Origin: DUMC01 sp035362115
GTDB taxonomy: Bacteria; Bacillota; Clostridia; Acetivibrionales; DUMC01
DNA length: 34,753 bases
Assembly: GCA_035362115.1 (NCBI GenBank)
Contig: DAOSDD010000014.1
Coordinates: 1 to 34,753, forward strand
Direction: 5' to 3'
Notes under the pieces: model-generated
Told to the model about the DNA's origin: nothing
What the model saw: only the letters and a program-made list of their open reading frames with translations
Databases searched by the model: none
Translations under genes and position numbers: made by a program
In this document: positions 15,457-22,475 of the stretch, piece by piece
Layout: each line of letters begins with the position of its first letter
How positions within the stretch are numbered: the stretch's first letter is position 1

Positions 15457-15468
15457 TTGCTATATAAT
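15440..15468 (+). promoter_or_regulatory. Sigma-A-type promoter of the AraC-type regulator
   Basis: TTGTAT (15440-15445), a 17-base spacer and a perfect TATAAT (15463-15468). The predicted transcription start near 15475 lies after the earliest possible start codon of the frame, so translation must begin downstream, at 15517. Confidence 0.65.
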
Positions 15469-15516
15469 TGTCTGGTGTGGCAATTCATTTGGCATATTGG
15501 AGACATGGAGGTTAAT

Positions 15517-16374
15517 ATGCAGACTCTTATCCATGATTTTACATCAAGGCAATACATGATTACTCCGGATTTTGAATATTTCCATTATATTGACAGATCG
15601 GCTAATGAAATCGAGTATCACAACCACGACTTCTATGAGATATTCTATTTTATGTCAGGCAATGTTACTTACATGATTGAAGGAAAATCCTATAGATTAA
15701 AGCCCGGGGACATACTCCTTATACACAATAACGAGCTCCACAAGCCATTAGTGGAATCGGGAGGTGTGTACGAAAGAATCGTAGTGTGGGTTAATCCTGA
15801 CTTTTTAAAAAAGCAAAGTCTTTATAACACTAATCTTTCCTTGTGTTTTGAATCTTCATTCCCGGAAAAAAATAATCTTATAAGACCTGAGCCAGAGATG
15901 CTGGATGTTCTTAAAGATATTCTTGCCAAATTTGAAAATGCATGTAACAGTGTAAGCTATGGCAGCAACATACTCAAAGATATTTATCTTTTAGAGTTTA
16001 TTGTATATATTAATAAGTCTTTTCTTCAATCTTTTGGTGATAAACTTGATGAAGATATAGAATATGATGAAAAAGTGAATAATATTATCAAATATGTTAA
16101 TAAAAATCTTAATGATGATTTATCCCTGGATTCCTTAGCCCAAAAGTTTTACCTGAGCAAGTACCACCTACTAAGAGAATTTAAGAAATATACAGGATAT
16201 ACTATTCACCAGTATATTCACCAAAAGCGTCTTATTATGGCAAAATCACTTCTGAAGGAAGGCATGTCAGTTACTGAGGTATGCAACAGGTGTGGGTTTG
16301 GAGATTACTCAAATTTTATACGAGCATTTAAGAATGCATTTGGAGAATCTCCAGGTAAGTACTTCAAGGATTAA
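15517..16374 (+). CDS. AraC-family transcriptional regulator
   Basis: A 285-residue two-domain regulator. The N-terminal half is a cupin-type ligand domain (HNHDFYEIFYFMSGNVTYMI, then LKPGDILLIHNNELHKP). The C-terminal 100 residues carry two helix-turn-helix motifs (LSLDSLAQKFYLSKYHLLREF and MSVTEVCNRCGFGDYSNFIRAF) and the AraC signature end. Such proteins usually activate adjacent sugar catabolic genes when they bind a sugar or sugar acid. ATG at 15517 is chosen because GGAGG lies five bases upstream and the promoter at 15440-15468 rules out the longer frame. It is divergent from HAD-gnd-larA, which it probably controls. Its stop codon overlaps by four bases the 3' end of the convergent small gene. 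Confidence 0.92.
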   Translation: MQTLIHDFTSRQYMITPDFEYFHYIDRSANEIEYHNHDFYEIFYFMSGNVTYMIEGKSYRLKPGDILLIHNNELHKPLVESGGVYERIVVWVNPDFLKKQSLYNTNLSLCFESSFPEKNNLIRPEPEMLDVLKDILAKFENACNSVSYGSNILKDIYLLEFIVYINKSFLQSFGDKLDEDIEYDEKVNNIIKYVNKNLNDDLSLDSLAQKFYLSKYHLLREFKKYTGYTIHQYIHQKRLIMAKSLLKEGMSVTEVCNRCGFGDYSNFIRAFKNAFGESPGKYFKD

Positions 16375-16619
16375 GACCTTTTCCTGCTTACAACTATCTG
16401 ATTCCTTCCTTTAAAAAAAGACTTTCTGACATCATAGCCTCTCATAATAAGAGTGTCAAATATTTTATCCATCTGACTAAAATGGTTATCTGACACATCC
16501 AGAATAAGAGTTTCTCCCTCGTTTATCCCACTTGATATTTCTTCAAGAGTTAAATTGATATCATGATTTACCTGATTTACCTGATTTATATCATTATCGT
16601 CTATATTCTTATGATACAC
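16371..16619 (-). CDS. Small hypothetical protein
   Basis: An 82-residue protein of unknown function, convergent with and overlapping the AraC gene by four bases. ATG at 16619 lies 11 bases after AAGGAG. Residues 1-20 are low-complexity (NQVNQVNH, from a 9-bp tandem repeat at 16565-16589). Residues 34-80 look like a small alpha/beta unit (GETLILDVSDNHFSQMDKIF, then a basic strand NQIVVSRKR). I do not recognise the family; the good ribosome binding site and structured C-terminus argue that it is real. Confidence 0.6.
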   Translation of the reverse strand: MYHKNIDDNDINQVNQVNHDINLTLEEISSGINEGETLILDVSDNHFSQMDKIFDTLIMRGYDVRKSFFKGRNQIVVSRKRS

Positions 16620-16953
16620 ACTATCTCACTCCTTGATTTCTGCTACTTTATCCTGTAAATTTGCAACTATGCAAATATTATGTGCAATATGTTTTAAAAT
16701 ATATCGTCAATAACTTGTATATAGGTATATATAATACAAAAACGGTCCTACATGGAATAAATTGAATTTTTTGTGTATTCGCTAAGGTAGCATAAGCGTA
16801 CAAAACTTTGTAATGTAGTTTCTTTTGTATGTTATCTATAGTTATAAAAATATTAATGATTTTATAATTTTTTAGAAATAGGTGTATAAACTGAGAATAT
16901 CGGTCAATAATAATTAATGACCTCACAAAATACATTTTGACCCCCTTTACAAC
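16620..16953. other. Intergenic region upstream of the ABC operon
   Basis: More than 330 AT-rich bases without a supported gene. A minus-strand open frame at 16678-17010 has no family resemblance and covers the strong plus-strand terminator, so it is not called. The region may hold the 5' part of a plus-strand transcript that ends at 16954-16981. Confidence 0.45.
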
Positions 16954-16981
16954 GGTTAGCCGCAAGGCTAACCCTTTTTTT
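16954..16981 (+). terminator. Strong intrinsic terminator without an assigned gene
   Basis: GGTTAGCC (16954-16961), a GCAA tetraloop and GGCTAACC (16966-16973), then a C and seven T. It points on plus but follows no plus-strand gene closely: the AraC gene ends 580 bases earlier. It may end a small RNA or the araC transcript, or be a leader attenuator of the ABC operon, whose first codon is 140 bases downstream. Confidence 0.85.
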
Positions 16982-17120
16982 GCTTTTTTATTTTTTAACA
17001 AGACAAACATATAAAAATCTGCTAAAATGTAATTATATATTTTTTAACTATTCAAAGTTCACCTAATAGGCTGAATACGGAAGAGTTGTATATTATTTTA
17101 TAACCTTGGGGGTTCGTAAA

Positions 17121-17999
17121 ATGGTTGGTATCATCGGCAATATTGTGAATACTGGGAATATTATGAATACCCGGAATGTCGGAAATTTTCGGAATACCGG
17201 GAATGTCGGAAATACCAGGGATGACGGGAATATGTCATATAGGAGTAATAACAATAATAAAAGCAGCATAGTTTTAATCAGTATAAATAATTTAACTAAA
17301 AGCTATGCTAAAAATTTAGCAGTGGATAATATTTCCCTGGACATATTTAAAGACGAAATATTCGGTTTTGCGGGGCCCAACGGTGCAGGAAAATCTACCC
17401 TTATATCATTATTAACTACTCTCATTAAACCTGATAAGGGAGATATTATCATAAATGGATACAGTGTATTTACCGAAGCCTTTCAGATACGAAAAATGAT
17501 TGGATTTGTACCCCAGGATATTGCTCTTTACCCCACACTTACCGGTTATGATAACCTGAAGTTCTGGGGAGGCCTTTACGGTCTGCGGGGCCGGGAATTG
17601 TCAGCCCGTATTGATGAGGCTTTAGCTGTAGTAGCAATGAAAGACCGTGCCCACGACAAGGTAGAAGAATATTCAGGAGGCATGAAAAGACGTATCAATA
17701 TAGCTGCAGCTCTTCTTCATCATCCGGACATCCTGCTTATGGATGAACCTACTGTAGGGGTGGATATTATCTCCAGGCATTACATTATTGATGCTATAAA
17801 AAATCTGAAAAGGGAAGGACGGACTATTATCTACACAAGTCATGACATTGAAGAAATGGAGATGGTCTGCGACAGGGTTGCAATCATGAATTATGGAAGA
17901 ATTCTAAAATGCGATACTGTAGAAAAACTAAAAAGGGATGGAAAAAATCACACACTAAAAGATACTGTGCTTAATGTGGTCCTCTCTGAAGAGCATTAG
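17121..17999 (+). CDS. ABC-2-type exporter ATP-binding protein
   Basis: A 292-residue ATPase. Walker A (GPNGAGKST, near residue 85), Q-loop (VPQDIALYPTLTGYDNL), signature (YSGGMKRR), Walker B (ILLMDEPTVGVD) and switch histidine (YTSHDIEEME) are all present, of the drug/lipid exporter (DrrA/CcmA-like) type. It powers the two permeases downstream. ATG at 17121 is preferred, eight bases after GGGGG. This start includes an unusual 37-residue N-terminus of GN/NT repeats (about residues 4-38) before the ATPase domain begins near residue 50; a start at 17232 would omit them but lacks a good ribosome binding site. First gene of a four-gene operon. Confidence 0.92.
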   Translation: MVGIIGNIVNTGNIMNTRNVGNFRNTGNVGNTRDDGNMSYRSNNNNKSSIVLISINNLTKSYAKNLAVDNISLDIFKDEIFGFAGPNGAGKSTLISLLTTLIKPDKGDIIINGYSVFTEAFQIRKMIGFVPQDIALYPTLTGYDNLKFWGGLYGLRGRELSARIDEALAVVAMKDRAHDKVEEYSGGMKRRINIAAALLHHPDILLMDEPTVGVDIISRHYIIDAIKNLKREGRTIIYTSHDIEEMEMVCDRVAIMNYGRILKCDTVEKLKRDGKNHTLKDTVLNVVLSEEH

Positions 18000-18110
18000 G
18001 CAAAAAACATTAAAACGGGAAATTAACGTTAACCATTTATAGTGTATATTATACAAACGTTAAATACCTGCAGCACAAAAATTCATTGGGTCATTGGGGT
18101 GAAATTATTT

Positions 18111-19847
18111 ATGAAAACAGCATTGAAAAAAAACACAAATATGCCTAATATGTCTAAAAAAAATTTATATATTATAATAGCAGCTGCTTTAGTTATTGTG
18201 GCAGCAGCTGTCCTGGTTACTATTCTTTTATTAAATTCCGGGAAAAATGTAAAAGACCTTTATTTTCAAACTGAAATAAAAAACTTTATAAAATTGATGA
18301 GCGATGCTGAAAAAAGACAAAACGACAAAGCTCTTGAAATGAAGCCTTTCCTTGAGAAGCCCTCAAGAACAAGGCTTGAATTATCGGCAAAGCTGCCTCA
18401 TGGGAGCAGCAGCAACGTTAGTGTAAGCAGCGGCGGCAATTCCGGTTATGGTTATGGAGACCTTCCGGGGCAGGCTATAGATATAATAAACAGCAGCAAG
18501 CTGGTCCTGAACTCAAGATATAACTTAAAAGAAGGACTAAATGCAAGTACCCTTTCATTTCTTCTTGAAGGACAAAGTTTTCTGGATATAAATACTTTTT
18601 CAGAAAATGATACTATTGGACTTCAGGTTCCGGTAATTTACGATAAATATTTTGTGCTTGATAGAAACAATTTACCTTCTGCCTTAAAAAAATTCGGCGT
18701 CGATATGCCTGTCAAAAAAATATTTAATGTTTCAGAAATTAAGAATGCAGCAACCTTCTCTCTGGAGGCTTCCAAAAACATATTTACAGATTATCTAAAG
18801 TTTCTTGAAGAAAATATTCAAGAAGGTAATATCAGTATGTCTAAGAACGTTAAAATGAAAGAGATGTCCTATCAAACCGGCACTAATGCTTCTACTGATA
18901 TAAATGCTTCTAATAATAATAGTAGTACTTCTGGTACTATTTCACAAGAGCCCGGGAAATCAGCTTCCAAGGCTAATAAGGAAAGCAGGTATAACATCTT
19001 TAATGTTAAGCTTGACGAAGAGGAATTTAAAACTATATCAAAGAAAACTGTTGAAGTTTTTTTAAGTGACAGCAGGTTTGTAAACATGACTATGGGAAAT
19101 TTGACCTCAGTATTTAGTATGCTTGAGGAAGCAGGGTATTTGAATATATTCCCCTCGCTGAAACCTGCAGCAGCAGAAATCCTGAACTATAGAGATACTG
19201 AAAAGTTAAAGACTGAACTTATTAATATTATTGATACTACAGCTTTCCCGGAAGGTTTCAATATGACTCTTGTTGTTGATGCGGTTGGTAATTTCACAGA
19301 CAGAAAAATCAACTTATCATCAAAAGCCGATGATGAACCTGCAAGAAAATATAGTATCCATGCAGGCAGGTTCTTTACAAAAGCAATCATTGAGCAGGAA
19401 TCATCTGTCAGTGGCAATGCAGGCAGTACTGATGATAAAGCTGTTATTGAATTTGAGCATGTTAAGGGAAGCAACCCGGGGGACACATATATGCACCTTA
19501 ATTGTGTAAACAATATATGGCCTGACTTCGATTTAACAGTAAATTCATCAACTGAAAGCAGCAAAGATGACAAAAGAAAAGCTATAAATACAAATTGCAG
19601 GGTGAATATGAGATTGACAGCAAGCCAGCTTGGTTTTGACAATGCTAATATACTTTTGGATTTGAAACGAGAAGATAGATATGATATTGATCTTAATATA
19701 CCTGAACTTAATAATGAAAGTGCAATAAATTTGACTACTGCTGATGAAAACCAGGTTAATGCATTGGTAATGGAACTTCAGTTTTCAGCAGCAAAATTTC
19801 TGCTGAGTAACCAATCTATTTTAAATGCATTTTCATCGGATAATTAA
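18111..19847 (+). CDS. Membrane-anchored extracytoplasmic protein of unknown function in the ABC operon
   Basis: A 578-residue protein with one N-terminal membrane segment (about residues 19-42, very Ala/Val/Ile rich) and the rest predicted outside the membrane. A Gly/Ser-rich loop lies near residues 100-115 and a second low-complexity Ser/Asn/Thr segment near 260-290. The rest is a mix of strands and helices without catalytic motifs that I can recognise. It resembles uncharacterised clostridial proteins found with ABC-2 exporters, but I cannot name the family. The frame extends upstream to 18042, but ATG at 18111 has a GGGGTG site. It lies between the ATPase and the two permeases, so it probably acts with the transporter as a substrate-binding, assembly or sensing subunit (inference). 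Confidence 0.8.
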   Translation: MKTALKKNTNMPNMSKKNLYIIIAAALVIVAAAVLVTILLLNSGKNVKDLYFQTEIKNFIKLMSDAEKRQNDKALEMKPFLEKPSRTRLELSAKLPHGSSSNVSVSSGGNSGYGYGDLPGQAIDIINSSKLVLNSRYNLKEGLNASTLSFLLEGQSFLDINTFSENDTIGLQVPVIYDKYFVLDRNNLPSALKKFGVDMPVKKIFNVSEIKNAATFSLEASKNIFTDYLKFLEENIQEGNISMSKNVKMKEMSYQTGTNASTDINASNNNSSTSGTISQEPGKSASKANKESRYNIFNVKLDEEEFKTISKKTVEVFLSDSRFVNMTMGNLTSVFSMLEEAGYLNIFPSLKPAAAEILNYRDTEKLKTELINIIDTTAFPEGFNMTLVVDAVGNFTDRKINLSSKADDEPARKYSIHAGRFFTKAIIEQESSVSGNAGSTDDKAVIEFEHVKGSNPGDTYMHLNCVNNIWPDFDLTVNSSTESSKDDKRKAINTNCRVNMRLTASQLGFDNANILLDLKREDRYDIDLNIPELNNESAINLTTADENQVNALVMELQFSAAKFLLSNQSILNAFSSDN

Positions 19848-19898
19848 GTCTTGGTTCAGCTAAAGGCATGTGTTATAACAAAAGTGGAGGGAAATCAG

Positions 19899-21146
19899 TT
19901 GAGGATACTTGTTATAATAAAAAATGATATGAAATTGTTTTTTTCAGATTGGAAGGCAGTGATGCTTTTCTTTGGCCTTCCTTTTGCTTTTGTCAGCATT
20001 TTTATACTGTCCCTGTCTCCTCTTTTAAATCAGAATAAGTTTATTGAATCTTTCAATATAGCACTGATAGATAAGGATAATACCCTTGAATCAAGAATGC
20101 TTATTAACCAGTTTATTAACACTGGAAAGGCCGTAGAAGACCCGAATGATCCGGATTATTCAGGTACTTCTATTAAATTCATAAAAACTGGTGAAGCAGC
20201 AGCCATGGACATGCTTAAAAATGGCGAGGCGGCAGGAATCCTAATAATCCCTGAAGGCTTTGTATACAGCATGTCTATAGGTGAGAATAAACCACTTAAG
20301 GTTATAACCGACCCGGGTAAGCCTTTAATAGCAGACCTTATTAAAGGTTACATGGATAGCTATGCAAATATAATATCGTCAGCTCAGAACGGGATTATGA
20401 CAGCTTATGTGTTTTATGAAAAGGCTGCCTCTGGAGAGGAGTTTTATGAAAGAAAATATAATGATGTAGTTACAAAGTTTTCTTTAAAAGCCCTCTCTAA
20501 AAGTGATATCTTTTCAGCAAGGAAGGTATCTTATGTTCCAAATGTAACAAAATATGAGTATTTTACCGCTGCACTGCTGGTAGTCTTTATAATGTTCAGT
20601 GGAATAATGGGAATTAAATTTACCGCTGGAGAAAAACTTCACGGTATAAGCAACAGATTGAATATTTCCCCTCTTAAAGATATAGAATTTGTTTTTGCCA
20701 GATTTGTAACTGTGTTTATACTATCCATGCTTCAATTTTTAGCGCTTATTATTCCAGGGGGATTGGTTTTTAAAATATATCTCAACGCATCGCCTTTTTA
20801 TATGTTGATTATGTTCATCATGACAGTTTTTACCATATCTTCATGTGCGATTTTCATAGCCGTTGTATCACCCACACCCGCTACAGCAGACCTTGCAGGC
20901 AGCCTTGGTACCTTGTTAATGGCAGCAGCGGGCGGAAGTATTTACCCACTGACAGCATTGCCGGATGTTGTAAAAAACTTAAGCAATTTTACAATTAATC
21001 GTTGGGCGGTTCATGGCTTCCTGGAAATATTTTCAGGACAAATATCCTCATCTTTTTACACAGATATTGCTGTACTAGCATTGATGGGAATAACCTACCT
21101 GGGAATGTCCGTATGTCTTATACGTTTATCAGGAAATTCCAGGTGA
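19899..21146 (+). CDS. ABC-2-type transporter permease (first)
   Basis: A 415-residue permease with the ABC-2 layout: one N-terminal membrane segment (AVMLFFGLPFAFVSIFIL), a large extracytoplasmic domain of about 180 residues, then five to six membrane segments in the C-terminal half, with MIMFIMTVFTISSCAIF and GSLGTLLMAAAGGSIYPLT among them. TTG at 19899 is chosen because GGAGGG lies six bases upstream; the frame itself is open from 19851, three bases after the previous stop codon. It probably forms a heterodimer with the next permease and is driven by the ATPase at 17121. The exported substrate is unknown. Confidence 0.88.
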   Translation: MRILVIIKNDMKLFFSDWKAVMLFFGLPFAFVSIFILSLSPLLNQNKFIESFNIALIDKDNTLESRMLINQFINTGKAVEDPNDPDYSGTSIKFIKTGEAAAMDMLKNGEAAGILIIPEGFVYSMSIGENKPLKVITDPGKPLIADLIKGYMDSYANIISSAQNGIMTAYVFYEKAASGEEFYERKYNDVVTKFSLKALSKSDIFSARKVSYVPNVTKYEYFTAALLVVFIMFSGIMGIKFTAGEKLHGISNRLNISPLKDIEFVFARFVTVFILSMLQFLALIIPGGLVFKIYLNASPFYMLIMFIMTVFTISSCAIFIAVVSPTPATADLAGSLGTLLMAAAGGSIYPLTALPDVVKNLSNFTINRWAVHGFLEIFSGQISSSFYTDIAVLALMGITYLGMSVCLIRLSGNSR

Positions 21147-21194
21147 AACCGCTAAATAAGGCATGCATGCAATATTATTTTCTGGAGGAAAGTT

Positions 21195-22475
21195 ATGTAC
21201 AAAATATTCATCGTTTTAAAATACAAATTAAAAATACTACTTTCAGATAAAAGTTTTCTTATAGCAATGACTTTTATCCCTCTCTTTCTGACCCTTATAA
21301 CCGGTTATGCATTGAAATATGAAGAAGAGAATAAGATTCCGGTTGCCATATGTGATCTTGATAATACTGACTATTCAAAGTCTATTATTGAGAGGATATC
21401 CGCAAAAGAAGGATTTAAATTCATTTTAACTGATGAAAAAACAGCTTTAAAGTTGGTTAAAGATTATAAAGCAGAAGCTGCATATATTATAAAGAAAGGT
21501 TTTAAGGAAAATCTTCTGTCAGGAAACACCGGTGGTTTAATAGAACAGGTATATTCGCCTTCAACAATATCTTCGGATATAATAAGTGAGGTTATAGGCA
21601 GTGAAGTAGCAAGGATCATGCTCAATACTACTGCTGCAGATTGGGTAGTGAATGAATATAATAAAATGGGTATCTTAAAAGACCCAAAAATTCCAAAAGA
21701 CCCAAAAGATTCAAAAGATTCAAAAACTCAGAATAATGCTTTATGGCAGGAAGCCTGGGAATATACAGATTCCTTATGGGATCAGGGACCGGTTATGGGA
21801 ATAGAGTATGGTGAAATAGATAGTACTTCTAACGGGACTGCAGGTAAAAATAAAAACCTTCCAGGCAACATAACATCATCAGCCTTTGGAATGCTGGTGG
21901 CATTTGTTATGTTTCTGATAATGTTCAACAGCAGCTGGCTTATTGATGAAAAAGAAAACGGTACATTAAGAAGGATAATATCAGGTTCGGGTGCTCTTAA
22001 TGCTTTGTTTGCAGGTAATATCCTTTCCTTGCTATTTGTAGGAACTTTGCAGATTATTTTTTTCTCATTGATATGTACTATTGTTTTTGGAGTAAATATC
22101 TTTTCTCAAGGAATAAATGTATTAATAATTATTCTTTACCTTTTATCTGTAATAGGCATAAGCCTCTTTATATCATCCCTTTTAAAAACAAGAATGCAGT
22201 TGCAGGCCGGGGCACCTCTCTTTTCAATAATTACTGCTTTTTTAGGCGGATGCTTCTGGAGCTTTAAAGATATGGGAGGACTCATAAAGATTATTTCTTT
22301 ATTGACCCCCCAGGGATTGGCTCTTGACCTATTTACCAAGTACAGTGCTTCGGTCTCAGGTATCTCATTTATGACTGCAGCAGGAATACTTATGACAAGC
22401 TGGCAGGCTATTGCCCTGCTTATTACCGCAATAGCACTTACATCCTTTAGTTACTTTAAAATAAAACTACTTTGA
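21195..22475 (+). CDS. ABC-2-type transporter permease (second)
   Basis: A 426-residue permease with the same layout as the preceding one: N-terminal membrane segment (FLIAMTFIPLFLTLITGYAL), an extracytoplasmic domain of roughly 200 residues, and six C-terminal membrane segments (from SAFGMLVAFVMFLIMF). WLIDEKENGTLRRI is the coupling-type motif common in ABC-2 permeases. ATG at 21195 is six bases after GGAGG. The extracytoplasmic domain contains an in-frame KDPK/KDSK repeat (21677-21727) from ~9-bp tandem repeats. The gene ends the operon and overlaps by nine bases the end of the convergent gene. Confidence 0.88.
   Translation: MYKIFIVLKYKLKILLSDKSFLIAMTFIPLFLTLITGYALKYEEENKIPVAICDLDNTDYSKSIIERISAKEGFKFILTDEKTALKLVKDYKAEAAYIIKKGFKENLLSGNTGGLIEQVYSPSTISSDIISEVIGSEVARIMLNTTAADWVVNEYNKMGILKDPKIPKDPKDSKDSKTQNNALWQEAWEYTDSLWDQGPVMGIEYGEIDSTSNGTAGKNKNLPGNITSSAFGMLVAFVMFLIMFNSSWLIDEKENGTLRRIISGSGALNALFAGNILSLLFVGTLQIIFFSLICTIVFGVNIFSQGINVLIIILYLLSVIGISLFISSLLKTRMQLQAGAPLFSIITAFLGGCFWSFKDMGGLIKIISLLTPQGLALDLFTKYSASVSGISFMTAAGILMTSWQAIALLITAIALTSFSYFKIKLL

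Noticed and set aside
16678..17010. A 110-codon minus-strand frame upstream of the ABC operon
   Set aside because: No ribosome binding site or family resemblance, and it reads through a strong plus-strand terminator; its composition is that of AT-rich intergenic DNA.
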